This document shows, one piece after another, positions 16,748-25,097 of a DNA stretch of 64,000 nucleotides (the first letter of the stretch is position 1; every line of letters starts with the position of its first letter). The position numbers were made by a program, and so were the translations under genes. The DNA comes from Micromonospora chaiyaphumensis. GTDB lineage: Bacteria > Actinomycetota > Actinomycetes > Mycobacteriales > Micromonosporaceae. The notes beneath the pieces were generated by a model. That model did no database searches and had not been told where the DNA came from. It was given only the letters and a program-made list of their open reading frames with translations. The DNA lies in contig NZ_FMCS01000010.1 of assembly GCF_900091435.1 (NCBI RefSeq), forward strand, positions 1 to 64,000, in the 5' to 3' direction.

Positions 16748-18321
16748 CCACGTTCCGGGACCGGGGGCTGGCGGACGCGCTCGCCGACGCCCGGGACCTG
16801 CCCGACGGCGAGGCCCGCTGCGCCGAGCTGGAACGGATCGCCGCCCGGGCGGACGCCACGGGCGATCCGCGCACGGCGCTGGCGGCGCGGTTCGCGCTGG
16901 TCGAGGCGTACCTGCAGCTGGGCGAGCGGTGGCGGATGGTGGAGCCGGTGCGCCGGTGTGTGGCCACGGTGGACCGGCAGCCGGAGCTGCTCGACGGCCG
17001 GCCCGGCGAGACCGAGCGGCTGCGCCGGCACCAGCGGCAGGCCGTGGAGTCGCTGTTCGGCACGCCCCGGGTGCCCCTGGACCACGCCCGCTCCCTCCTT
17101 GACGATCTGGCCGACCGGCTGGGCCCGCACGCCGGCCCGGTGGCCGAGCTGCGCTGCCGGCTCGCCGACCACCTCGGCGACGAGCCGGCGGCCCGCCACG
17201 AGTACGACCACTGGTCCGCCGCCGACGCGTCCCACCCGGTCGCCGGCTGTCCCGGCTGCGCCCCGGCCCGCCGCGCCGAGCTGCTGGCCGGCTGGGGCGA
17301 GCCGGCGGCCGCGCTGGCCGCGCTGGGGCCGGCGCTCGACGGCGAGCCGGGCTGCACCGACCAGCCGGAGCGGGCCCTCGCCGCGGGGCTGCTGCCCTGG
17401 CTGCGCACCGGCGAGGCGGCGCGCGCCGCGCGGGCGCACGTGCGGGCGTACCGGCGGCACCGCCGCGAGCGGGCCGCGTTCCCGCAGCTCGCCGCGCACC
17501 TGCGGTTCTGCGCGCTGGGCGGGCACCTGGCGCACGGGCTGGACGTGCTGGCCGAGCAGCTGCCCCGGTTGGACCACCCGGTCGACGACCTGTCCGCCAT
17601 GGAGTTCGCCACCGCCGGCGCGCTACTCTGCGGGCTGGCCGTCGAGAACGGCCTCGGCGAGCGGCGGATCCATCGCCCCGGGCACGGGCCCCGGCCGGCC
17701 GCCGACGTGGACGTGGCGACGCTCGCCGGCCAGCTCCAGTCCCTCGCCACCACGCTGGCCGGCAGCTTCGACGCCCGCAACGGCACCGGCCACCAGTCCG
17801 GCCGGATCGCGTCCTGGCTGGCCGAGCGGCCGGTCGCCGAGCCGGTGCCGCTGCCCGCCGAGGACGAGATCCCCGACGACGACGCGACCGAGCCCGGGCC
17901 GCCCGGCGAGGAGGAGCCCGCCCCGCTGAGCCTGCGCATGCTCACGGCCGCCCTCGACGCGCGCGGCGACGCGTACCGGGTGGAGCCCGACGGCACCGTG
18001 GTGGGGCGCTGGGGCGAGGCGGTCGTCCAGTTCCGCCGGCTCGGGCCGCAGGGCGAGGTGCTGCACGCCCGGGCCGTGGCGCTGCGCCGGCTGCCGGCCG
18101 ACCGCCGCGCCGAGGCGTACGCGTTCTGCAACGCCTGGAACCACGACCGGCTGCTGCCGGCGGCGTACGTGCACGACCCGGGCGACGGGACGCTGCTGCT
18201 GGCCGCCGACGTCACCACCGACCTGGCGTACGGGGTGGCCCGGGCGCAGCTCGTCGTGCTGGTCACGGCGGCGGTCAGCACCGGGGCCGCGTTCGCCGAG
18301 GCGGTCGCCGCACTGCCGTGA
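16744..18321 (+). CDS. Helical-repeat protein with C-terminal YbjN domain
   Basis: A 525-residue protein. Residues 1-375 are mostly alpha-helical with degenerate tetratricopeptide-like repeats (for example DPRTALAARFALVEAYLQLGE and AAARAHVRAYRRHR-type helices) and a CPGC pair near residue 175. After an acidic/Pro linker (about 370-395) comes a YbjN domain with FCNAWNHDRLLPAAYVH near 460, matching the FCNAWNHDRL block of the upstream gene. The ATG overlaps the upstream stop. The role is unknown; a scaffold or chaperone-like function is only a guess from the repeats. Confidence 0.8.
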   Translation: MTTFRDRGLADALADARDLPDGEARCAELERIAARADATGDPRTALAARFALVEAYLQLGERWRMVEPVRRCVATVDRQPELLDGRPGETERLRRHQRQAVESLFGTPRVPLDHARSLLDDLADRLGPHAGPVAELRCRLADHLGDEPAARHEYDHWSAADASHPVAGCPGCAPARRAELLAGWGEPAAALAALGPALDGEPGCTDQPERALAAGLLPWLRTGEAARAARAHVRAYRRHRRERAAFPQLAAHLRFCALGGHLAHGLDVLAEQLPRLDHPVDDLSAMEFATAGALLCGLAVENGLGERRIHRPGHGPRPAADVDVATLAGQLQSLATTLAGSFDARNGTGHQSGRIASWLAERPVAEPVPLPAEDEIPDDDATEPGPPGEEEPAPLSLRMLTAALDARGDAYRVEPDGTVVGRWGEAVVQFRRLGPQGEVLHARAVALRRLPADRRAEAYAFCNAWNHDRLLPAAYVHDPGDGTLLLAADVTTDLAYGVARAQLVVLVTAAVSTGAAFAEAVAALP

Positions 18322-18340
18322 GCCCGGACCCCGGACGTGG

Positions 18341-18381
18341 CGCGGCCCCCGGCCACCGGGCGGTGGTGGACGGGGGCCGCG
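18341..18381. terminator. Hairpin terminator between convergent genes
   Basis: CGCGGCCCCCG (18341-18351) and CGGGGGCCGCG (18371-18381) are perfect arms with a 19-base loop, between the YbjN gene stop at 18321 and the protease stop at 18416. Confidence 0.7.
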
Positions 18382-18415
18382 GTCCGGTGCCGCCGGGAGC
18401 CGACCCGGCGGCGGC

Positions 18416-19972
18416 TCAGCGGGCGGAGAACGCCAGGGTGTACTCGCCGGAGCCGGCCAGCCCGACCACCCGGTAGCGGTAGGCGCCGGCCGGAGTGTCG
18501 GCGGTCAGCCGGGCGAGCCCGTCGGCGCTGTCGGCGCGGGCCACGGTGCGGAACGCGCTGCCGGTGAAGCGTTGCAGCTCCAGCACGACCCGGGCGCCCG
18601 CCGGCGCGGACACGCACGCCTCCTGCGCGCCGCCGGACACCCGGAAGAAGCGGCCGTCCGGCTGGACCTGTGCCCGCCCGGCGGCGATCCGGCCGGTCCG
18701 GCTCACCTGCCCGGTGCAGTCCGTCGCGTCGCCGGCCGGCGGGGTGGCCGGCGCGGTGCTCACGGGCGGCGCGGTGGCCCCGCCGCCGGCCGGCGGCGCG
18801 GAGGACCGGCCGTCCGCGGTGACCAGGGTCAGGTTGTTGCGCTGGAGGATCTCGTTGACCGGCTGGAAGAAGGTCACGCCTCCTTGCGTGCAGTCGCCGG
18901 AGCCGCCGGAGGTGACGCCCTGCGCCTGATCGCCGGAGAGCCAGGCGCCGCCCGAGTCGCCCGGCTCGGCGCAGACGTTCGTCCGGGTCAGGCCGGTGAC
19001 CGTCCCCTCCGGATAGTTCACCGTGGCGTTCTTGGCCTGGATGACCCCGCAGCGGGTGCCGGTGGTCGAGCCGGAGCGGCACACCGAGGCGCCGACCGGG
19101 GCCTCGGTGGAGCCGTTCACCGGCACCGTGCCGCCGTTGAAGTCGTTCACCACGCCCTGCGGCGTCCACTGCCCGTTGACCTCGACGACGGCCCAGTCGT
19201 CCCCGGGGAACGAGGAGGCGGCGAAGGTGCCCTGGGCGACCCGGTTCGCGCCCGCGGTCCGGTCCCCCGGCCGGCCGCAGTGCCCCGCCGTGACGAAGCC
19301 GCCGACCACCGAGAAGCCGACCGAGCAGCGCCCGGCGTTGTTGATGAAGTACGCGTCGCCGCCCCGCACGTCGAACAGCGGGCGGGGCGCCTCGTCGGCG
19401 GTCCGCACCCGGACCGCGCCCGCGGCCACGCCGCTGGCCTCGGCGAACCGGCGACCGGCCGCCTCCGCGCCGGGCTGGGCGACCACCACGACCGAGTTGG
19501 TGGCCACGTCGACGTACCAGCCCGCGACGTCCGGGGTGGCCTCGCCGCCGGCCGCGTCGAGGCGGGTCTTCACGGCGTCGAGTTCGGCGACCCCGCGGTC
19601 GACCCGCCTCGGCACCGCGCCCGCGGCGGTCACCCGGGCCGCCTGCGCGGGATCCGCCACCGCCACGTTCAGGGTCGTGCCGTCGGCGCCGAGCCAGCTG
19701 CCGCCGTAGTCGGCGCCCAGTTCCCCGCGGAGTTTCGCGACCGTGCCGGACGCCCACCGCTCGGTCTTCAGCCGTCGCACCGCCTGGTCCCGGGTGAGCG
19801 CGAGGTCGCGGCTCAGCGCGTCGAGCACCTCGGGCGCCACCCCGTCGGACGCCGCCGGTGCGGTCCGCCGGGTCGTCGGGTTCTCGCCGGCGAACGACGG
19901 CAGGGTCACCGCCGCCGCCGTGCCCGCCGCGGCCACCAGTACGGCGATGGCTGTCATCCGTCTGCGGTCCAT
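18416..19972 (-). CDS. Secreted S1 serine protease, streptogrisin/alpha-lytic type
   Basis: A 518-residue preproenzyme. A Sec signal peptide (MDRRRMTAIAVLVAAAGTAAAVTLPSFA, read in pieces) is followed by an alpha-lytic-protease-type propeptide to about residue 195. The catalytic domain shows His in VTAGHC, Asp in DDWAVV and Ser in EPGDSGGAW, with paired cysteines. A Pro/Ala/Thr linker leads to a C-terminal beta-rich domain of about 90 residues (from DCTGQVSRTGRIAAG) resembling pre-peptidase C-terminal domains. ATG 19972 is chosen for GGGAGGAG eight bases upstream and the signal peptide directly after it; an upstream frame has neither. It is probably an extracellular digestive protease. Confidence 0.93.
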   Translation of the reverse strand: MDRRRMTAIAVLVAAAGTAAAVTLPSFAGENPTTRRTAPAASDGVAPEVLDALSRDLALTRDQAVRRLKTERWASGTVAKLRGELGADYGGSWLGADGTTLNVAVADPAQAARVTAAGAVPRRVDRGVAELDAVKTRLDAAGGEATPDVAGWYVDVATNSVVVVAQPGAEAAGRRFAEASGVAAGAVRVRTADEAPRPLFDVRGGDAYFINNAGRCSVGFSVVGGFVTAGHCGRPGDRTAGANRVAQGTFAASSFPGDDWAVVEVNGQWTPQGVVNDFNGGTVPVNGSTEAPVGASVCRSGSTTGTRCGVIQAKNATVNYPEGTVTGLTRTNVCAEPGDSGGAWLSGDQAQGVTSGGSGDCTQGGVTFFQPVNEILQRNNLTLVTADGRSSAPPAGGGATAPPVSTAPATPPAGDATDCTGQVSRTGRIAAGRAQVQPDGRFFRVSGGAQEACVSAPAGARVVLELQRFTGSAFRTVARADSADGLARLTADTPAGAYRYRVVGLAGSGEYTLAFSAR

Positions 19973-20099
19973 CCGCCACGCTCCTCCCGGCCGGCGCGGG
20001 TACGCCTGCCGGAGCGGAGTACGGAGACGGGCGCCGATCGGTTGAACGCGCGTGGTCACCATCGACGGAACGCGTCGGGGCGTACCCGGAGAGCGACGA

Positions 20100-20129
20100 C
20101 GCCGGCCCACCGCGGACGGTGGACCGGCG
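20100..20129 (-). terminator. Hairpin terminator after RNase J gene
   Basis: CGCCGGCCCACCG and CGGTGGACCGGCG pair with one mismatch around a four-base loop, starting 17 bases beyond the RNase J stop at 20147. Confidence 0.65.
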
Positions 20130-20146
20130 TGCGGAGTCGCGGTGCG

Positions 20147-21835
20147 TCAGACCTCGACGACCGTCGGGACGATCATCGGGCGACGGCGGTACGCGTCGTT
20201 GACCCAGCGCCCGACGGTGCGCCGGACGATCTGCTGGAGCTGGTGCGGGTCGGTGATGCCGTCCGCGGCGGCCCGGTTCAGCGCCTCGGTGACCAGCGGG
20301 ACCACCGGGTTGAACGCCTCCGGGTCCTCCGAGAAGCCCTTCGCCGAGACGGTCGGCCCGCCGACCACCTTGCCGGTGACCGAGTCGATCACGACGGTGG
20401 TGGCGATGAAGCCGCCGTCGCCGAGGATCCGGCGCTCGGTGAGCAGTGACTCGCTGACGTCGCCGACCGCGAGGCCGTCGACGTAGACGTAGCGGCTCTT
20501 CACGTGGCCGACGAGACTGGCCCGGCCGTCGACCAGGTCGACCACGTCGCCGTCCTCGCAGAGCACGACCCGGTCCGGCGCGACGCCGGACTCGATGCCG
20601 AGCCGGGCGTGCGCCCGCAGGTGCCGCCACTCGCCGTGCACCGGCATGAGGTTGCTCGGCCGGGTGACGTTGAGCAGGTAGAGCAGCTCGCCGGCCGGGG
20701 CGTGACCGGAGACGTGCACCTTGGCCACGTCCTTGTGGATCACGGTCGCGCCGGCCCGGGCCAGCCGGTTGATCACCCGGTAGACCGAGGTCTCGTTGCC
20801 CGGGACCAGCGAGGAGGCGAGCACCACGGTGTCACCCGGGGCGATGGTGATGTGCCGGTGGTCGCCGCTGGCCATCCGGCCCAGCGCGCTCATCGGCTCG
20901 CCCTGCGAGCCGGTGGACATCAGCACGATCTGCTCGGGCGGCAGCGTGGTGGCCTCCTCCAGCCCGACCACCAGGCCCGGCGGGATGTTGAGCAGGCCCA
21001 GGTCGCGGGCGATGCCCATGTTGCGCACCATCGACCGGCCGATCAGCGCCACCTTGCGGCCGTGCTCGATCGCCGAGTCGAAGACCTGCTGCACCCGGTG
21101 CACGTGGGAGGCGAACGAGGCGACGATGATCCGGCCGCGCGCCTTCGCGAAGATCGAGTCGAGCACCGGCCCGATCTCCCGCTCCGGGGTGACGAAGCCG
21201 GGGATCTCCGCGTTGGTGGAGTCGGAGAGCAGCAGGTCCACGCCCTCGGCGCCGAGCCGGGCGAAGCCGGCCAGGTCGGTGATGCGGCCGTCGAGCGGGA
21301 GCTGGTCCATCTTGAAGTCGCCGGTGTGCAGCACCAGGCCGGCGCCGGTGCGGATGGCCACCGCCAGCGCGTCCGGGATCGAGTGGTTCACCGCGAAGAA
21401 CTCGCACTCGAACGGGCCGAGCCGCTCGCGCCGGCCCTCGGCGACCGTCAGTGTGTACGGCTGGATCCGCCGCTCGGCCAGCTTCGCCTCGACCAGCGCC
21501 AGGGTGAACTGCGAGCCGACCAGCGGGATGTCCGGCTTGTGGGCGAGCAGGTACGGCACCGCGCCGATGTGGTCCTCGTGGCCGTGGGTGAGCACGATCG
21601 CCTGCACGTCGCCGAGCCGGTCCAGGATCGGACCGAAGTCGGGCAGGATCAGATCCACACCCGGCTGCTCGACGTCGGGGAAGAGCACCCCGCAGTCGAC
21701 GATCAGCAGCTTGCCGTCGTACTCGAAGACCGTCATGTTCCGGCCGATGGCGCCGAGTCCGCCGAGCGGGATGATCCGCAGGCCGCCCTCCGGCAGCGGC
21801 GGGGGCAGCTCACCCTCGATGTGCGCCTCGGTCAC
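20147..21835 (-). CDS. rnj: Ribonuclease J
   Basis: A 562-residue metallo-beta-lactamase/beta-CASP RNase with 5'-3' exo- and endonuclease activity in mRNA decay and rRNA maturation. The zinc motif THGHEDHIGAVPYLL is near residues 81-95, followed by HTGDFKMD and SDSTNAEIPG; beta-CASP motifs include STGSQGEP and HVSGHAPAGEL, with MPVHGEWRHL near residue 390. The GTG at 21835 has GAGGTGA six bases upstream. It follows dapA by 51 bases, an arrangement common in Actinomycetota (thyX-dapA-rnj). Confidence 0.96.
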   Translation of the reverse strand: MTEAHIEGELPPPLPEGGLRIIPLGGLGAIGRNMTVFEYDGKLLIVDCGVLFPDVEQPGVDLILPDFGPILDRLGDVQAIVLTHGHEDHIGAVPYLLAHKPDIPLVGSQFTLALVEAKLAERRIQPYTLTVAEGRRERLGPFECEFFAVNHSIPDALAVAIRTGAGLVLHTGDFKMDQLPLDGRITDLAGFARLGAEGVDLLLSDSTNAEIPGFVTPEREIGPVLDSIFAKARGRIIVASFASHVHRVQQVFDSAIEHGRKVALIGRSMVRNMGIARDLGLLNIPPGLVVGLEEATTLPPEQIVLMSTGSQGEPMSALGRMASGDHRHITIAPGDTVVLASSLVPGNETSVYRVINRLARAGATVIHKDVAKVHVSGHAPAGELLYLLNVTRPSNLMPVHGEWRHLRAHARLGIESGVAPDRVVLCEDGDVVDLVDGRASLVGHVKSRYVYVDGLAVGDVSESLLTERRILGDGGFIATTVVIDSVTGKVVGGPTVSAKGFSEDPEAFNPVVPLVTEALNRAAADGITDPHQLQQIVRRTVGRWVNDAYRRRPMIVPTVVEV

Positions 21836-21886
21836 GCGTCACCTCATTCTGCGACGCCGTCGTGCGGCGTCCGTCGTGTCGTTCGA

Positions 21887-22813
21887 TCATTCGGGTAGGG
21901 GCAGGCCCGCCGCCGCGCAGTCGGCGCGCAGCTGGGCCAGTTCGTCGCCGGTGGCGTTCACCAGCGGCAGGCGCACCGGCCCGGCCGGCAGGCCCTTGGC
22001 CGCCAGGCCCGCCTTCACCAGGATCACGCCCTGGGTCCGGAAGATGCCGGTGAACAGGGGCAGCAGCCGCCGGTGCAGGCTGAGCGCCGTGGCGGTGTCG
22101 CCCGCCTCGTACGCCTCGATCAGCTGCTTGGTCTGTGCGCCCGTGAAGTGCGTGGAGGTGCCGACCACACCGACCGAGCCGACCGCCAGGGCGGGCAGGG
22201 TCAGGGCGTCCTCGCCGCTGTAGAAGGCCAGGTCGCTGCGGGCCAGCACCCAGGAGGTGGCGGTGAGGTCGCCCTTGGCGTCCTTGACCGCCACGATTCG
22301 GCCGTGCTCGGCCAGCTTGACCAGGGTGTCGGTGGCGATCGCGGTGCCGGTGCGGTGCGGGATGTCGTACACCATGATCGGCAGCCCGCTGGCGTCGGCG
22401 ACCGCGGTGAAGTGGCGCAGCAGCCCGGCCTGCGGCGGCTTGTTGTAGTACGGGGTCACCACCAGCAGGCCGTGCGCGCCGGCCTTCTCCGCCTGGGCGG
22501 CCAGCTCGACCGTGTGCCGGGTGTCGTTGGTGCCCACCCCGGCGACGATCCGGGCCCGGTCGCCGACCGCCTCGGCGACGGTGCGGATCAGGGCCTCCTT
22601 CTCCGCGTCGGTGGTGGTCGGCGACTCGCCGGTGGTGCCGTTGAGCACCAGCGCGTCGTTGCCCTGCTCGTCGACGAGGTGGCTGGCGAGCCGTGCGGCG
22701 CCGTCGAGGTCGAGCGACCCGTCGGCGGTGAACGGGGTCACCATGGCCGTGATCAGTCGCCCGAACGGGCGCGACGCGCCCCGGTTCGCGGCGGCAGGGA
22801 GGTCGTGCGTCAT
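21887..22813 (-). CDS. dapA: 4-hydroxy-tetrahydrodipicolinate synthase
   Basis: Condenses pyruvate with aspartate semialdehyde in diaminopimelate/lysine synthesis. The 308-residue protein shows NGTTGESPTT near residue 58, TPYYNKPPQ, YDIPHRTG (with the catalytic Tyr) and IVAVKDAKGD with the Schiff-base lysine. ATG 22813 is preferred over the GTG two codons upstream because AGGTTG lies 9-11 bases before it. It sits between thyX and RNase J on the same strand; dapB, the next enzyme of the pathway, is at 37727. Confidence 0.95.
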   Translation of the reverse strand: MTHDLPAAANRGASRPFGRLITAMVTPFTADGSLDLDGAARLASHLVDEQGNDALVLNGTTGESPTTTDAEKEALIRTVAEAVGDRARIVAGVGTNDTRHTVELAAQAEKAGAHGLLVVTPYYNKPPQAGLLRHFTAVADASGLPIMVYDIPHRTGTAIATDTLVKLAEHGRIVAVKDAKGDLTATSWVLARSDLAFYSGEDALTLPALAVGSVGVVGTSTHFTGAQTKQLIEAYEAGDTATALSLHRRLLPLFTGIFRTQGVILVKAGLAAKGLPAGPVRLPLVNATGDELAQLRADCAAAGLPLPE

Positions 22814-22865
22814 GTTCACAACCTAGCGGACGACCACCGGACCCCCGGCGGCGAAGGGCGACGAC

Positions 22866-23603
22866 TCACTCGGCGTGCGGAGACGCCGCCACCTCGGTGC
22901 CGTCGGGCAGCGTGGAGATCACGAAGTCGGCGAAGACGTTCGGCGCGACGCCCTGCAGCTGCCGCAGGCACTCCACGGCCAGCTCACGGATCTCGACGTC
23001 GGCGTGCTCGGTGGCGCGCATCTTGATGAAGTGCCGCCAGGCCCGGTAGTTGCCGGTCACCACGATCCGGGTCTCGGTGGCGTTGGGCAGCACCGCGCGG
23101 GCCGCCTGCCGGGCCTGCTTGCGGCGCAGCGTCGGGTTGGGCTCGTCGGTGAACCGGGCCTCCAGGCCCTCCAACAGCTCGGTGTACGCCCGGACCGCCG
23201 CCTCGCTCGCCTCGACGAACTTCTTGTGCAGCTCCGGGTCCTCGGCGATCACCGCGGGCTCGACCATGGCCGCGTCCCGCTCCGGGACGTAGCGCTGGGA
23301 GAGCTGCGAGTAGGAGAAGTGCCGGTGCCGGATCAGCTCGTGGGTGAAGGACCGGGACACCCCGCTGAAGTAGAAGCTCACCGAGCCGTGCTCCAGCACG
23401 GAGAGGTGGCCCACGTCCAGGATGTGCGCCAGGTAGCCGGCGTTGGTGGCGGTGGCCGGGTTCGGCTTCTTCCAGCTCTGGTAGCAGGCCCGGCCGGCGA
23501 ACTCGGCGAGCGCCTGCCCACCCTCCGCGTCGGTCGACCACGGCACGTCGTCCGGGGCCTGGAACTGGGTCCACGCGATCAACTTGACCTGGGGCTGCAC
23601 CAT
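22866..23603 (-). CDS. thyX: Flavin-dependent thymidylate synthase ThyX
   Basis: Makes dTMP from dUMP using FAD, NADPH and methylene-tetrahydrofolate. The ThyX motif RHR(x7)S is present as RHRHFSYSQLSQR near residue 93. Other family blocks are LEHGSVSFYFSGVSRSF and TGNYRAWRHFIKMR. With ATG 23603 (AGGA nine bases upstream) the protein has 245 residues, the family size; ATG 23612 would add three residues but has no spacing for its SD. It heads the thyX-dapA-rnj group. Confidence 0.95.
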   Translation of the reverse strand: MVQPQVKLIAWTQFQAPDDVPWSTDAEGGQALAEFAGRACYQSWKKPNPATATNAGYLAHILDVGHLSVLEHGSVSFYFSGVSRSFTHELIRHRHFSYSQLSQRYVPERDAAMVEPAVIAEDPELHKKFVEASEAAVRAYTELLEGLEARFTDEPNPTLRRKQARQAARAVLPNATETRIVVTGNYRAWRHFIKMRATEHADVEIRELAVECLRQLQGVAPNVFADFVISTLPDGTEVAASPHAE

Positions 23604-23687
23604 CTCCGGCATTCCTGCGACTGTAGTGGCCCCTGGGCCTCCGGCGAAACTTGGGCGCGCGGAGGTGAAGCGGGGCACCAGCTGCGA

Positions 23688-23732
23688 ATCTTGGACACTT
23701 CCCGTTCGCTGCCAACAGTACGTGTCCAAGAT
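23688..23732. repeat. Palindrome, GATCTTGG class copy 2
   Basis: Arms ATCTTGGACAC (23688-23698) and GTGTCCAAGAT (23722-23732) are a perfect 11-bp inverted repeat with a 23-base centre that includes CCGTTCG, a sequence also at the core of the copy at 23935. It lies upstream of thyX and could also act in its leader or promoter. Confidence 0.75.
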
Positions 23733-23887
23733 CTCGACGGCCGTGCGGTGGTGGCGGCGGAGGTCGTGGCCGGTGCGGTCGGGGGCCGGGGTTAGCCGCG
23801 GCGGGCTGTCGAGCTGAGTCGGTGGCGACATCACAGCCCGAGGCGATCGAGGTGCGCGACGAGGCCCGAGCGGCCGTCGCGCACCGC

Positions 23888-23929
23888 GGCGAGCGGGCCA
23901 CGGCGAGCGGGCCACGGCGAGCGGGCCAC
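23888..23929 (+). repeat. Three tandem copies of a 14-bp unit
   Basis: GGCGAGCGGGCCAC occurs at 23888, 23902 and 23916 without a mismatch, and a fourth partial unit (GGCGAG) runs into the adjacent palindrome. Confidence 0.85.
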
Positions 23930-23934
23930 GGCGA

Positions 23935-23981
23935 GATCTTGGAGAGTTGCCGTTCGGGCCGAACGGAAACCCTCCAAGATC
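23935..23981. repeat. Palindrome, GATCTTGG class copy 3
   Basis: Outer arms GATCTTGGAG (23935-23944) and CTCCAAGATC (23972-23981) enclose a second perfect palindrome CCGTTCGG/CCGAACGG (23950-23957 and 23959-23966). The nested design is the same as at 83-130, where the inner palindrome has a different sequence. Confidence 0.78.
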
Positions 23982-24238
23982 CAGCGGCGGACTGCTCGCT
24001 GAGGCCGTTATTGAGGCGGAGAACGGGCGACGGGTCAGCGCGGAGCGGGTGCGCGCGAGCCCGCCGTGACATCACCAACGACTCAGCTCGAAAGGCACGC
24101 GGCGCAGGGCATCGATCCGGCGCAGCGCCTCCTGAGCGGCCGGCACGGCAACCCGGGACGGCGGGGAGTCGGCCTCGGCGGTCAGGAGCGCCGGGAAACG
24201 GTGGTCGGGAGCCGGGACGACTGGAGCTGCGTGGCTGG

Positions 24239-25093
24239 TCAGACGTAGAGCGAGGTGAACGGGGCCCAGGGCAGGTTGCGCGCCACCGAGAAGGCAAGCC
24301 ACAGGGCCAGGAAGCCGCCGATCACCTTGGGGCTGATCCGCAGCTCGGGCAACCGCCAGCCGAACGCCCGGTTCCCCGCCCAGCTCACGAAGAGCCAGGC
24401 CAGGAACGGCAGCGAGAAGACGAAGAGGAAGTGGTGCCGGGCGGCGGCGGGCAGGTCGGCGTGCAGCACGTACCAGAGGGCGCGGGTGCCGCCGCAGCCC
24501 GGGCAGTCCAGCCCGGTGGTGAGCTTGAGCAGGCAGGTCGGTCGCGCGTCCGGATCGCTGTGGGTGGGGTCGCTGAGCAGGGCGTAGGCCATGCCCAGGC
24601 CGACGCAGCCGAGCGCCGCGAGGGGCACCGCCCAGCGCGGGGCGCGAGCGTGCATCCGCAGCACCAGGCGGGTGAACCGGTCCGGCTCGACCGCCGGGTA
24701 GGCCACCCCGTCAGGCCAGGCTCCCGGCCCGCCGTGCGGCCCGGCCGCGTGCTCGACGTGCGGCCCGGCCGCGTGCTCGACGTGCGGCCCGGCCGCGTGC
24801 TCGACGTGCGGCCCGGCCGCGTGCTCGACGTGCGGCCCGGCCGCGTGCTCGACGTGCGGCCCGGCCGCGTGCTCGACGTGCGGCCCGGCCGCGTGCTCGA
24901 CGTGCGGCCCGGCCGCGTGCGCGACGTGCGGCCCGTGGTGAAGGTGCGGCCCGCCGGCGTGCACAACGTGCGGCTCTGCGGGCGGTCCGGTGACGGTGGC
25001 GGGCGGTCCGGCCGGGGCCGGTCCGGTGGGACCGGTGGGCGGGGCCGCCGGGTGCGGGTCGGGTGCGGCGGCCGGCCGGTCAACGCTCGTCAC
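24239..25093 (-). CDS. DUF2752 membrane protein with His-rich octapeptide repeats
   Basis: A 284-residue protein. Residues about 50-116 are eight copies of the octapeptide PHVEHAAG (one reads PHVAHAAG), coded by a 24-bp tandem repeat; more His lies just before it (PHLHHGPH). The C-terminal half has three to four membrane helices and the DUF2752 block LDCPGCGGTRALWY near residue 185. DUF2752 has no known function. GTG 25093 is preferred because it begins four bases after the upstream stop and has GGTGAG before it; a longer start would overlap that gene by more than 50 bases. The His-rich domain may bind metal ions, which is an inference. Confidence 0.8.
   Translation of the reverse strand: MTSVDRPAAAPDPHPAAPPTGPTGPAPAGPPATVTGPPAEPHVVHAGGPHLHHGPHVAHAAGPHVEHAAGPHVEHAAGPHVEHAAGPHVEHAAGPHVEHAAGPHVEHAAGPHVEHAAGPHGGPGAWPDGVAYPAVEPDRFTRLVLRMHARAPRWAVPLAALGCVGLGMAYALLSDPTHSDPDARPTCLLKLTTGLDCPGCGGTRALWYVLHADLPAAARHHFLFVFSLPFLAWLFVSWAGNRAFGWRLPELRISPKVIGGFLALWLAFSVARNLPWAPFTSLYV
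24746..24937 (-). repeat. 24-bp tandem repeat (8 units)
   Basis: The unit GCCGCGTGCTCGACGTGCGG plus CCCG repeats with an exact 24-base period; seven units are identical and the eighth differs by one base (GCGCGACG for GCTCGACG). It is in frame and encodes the PHVEHAAG repeat. There are no unique spacers, so it is not a CRISPR array. Confidence 0.92.
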
Positions 25094-25097
25094 GCGC

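Larger units (their letters stand above)
23604..24238. other. Gene-free stretch with palindromes and a 14-bp direct repeat
   Basis: About 635 bases between thyX and the DUF2752 gene without a credible coding sequence: the short open frames here lack SDs and recognisable protein features. It holds two GATCTTGG-class palindromes (23688-23732, 23935-23981) and three exact copies of a 14-bp unit (23888-23929) abutting the second palindrome. The clustering suggests a landing or decay zone for small repeats. Confidence 0.7.

Noticed and set aside
24066..24248. Short plus-strand ORF in the thyX-DUF2752 gap
   Set aside because: No SD, no recognisable protein and it runs into the convergent gene; a minus-strand alternative at 24072-24302 is equally unsupported.
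24746..24937. Regular 24-bp repeats as a CRISPR array
   Set aside because: There are no spacers and the units are contiguous and in frame, coding PHVEHAAG.
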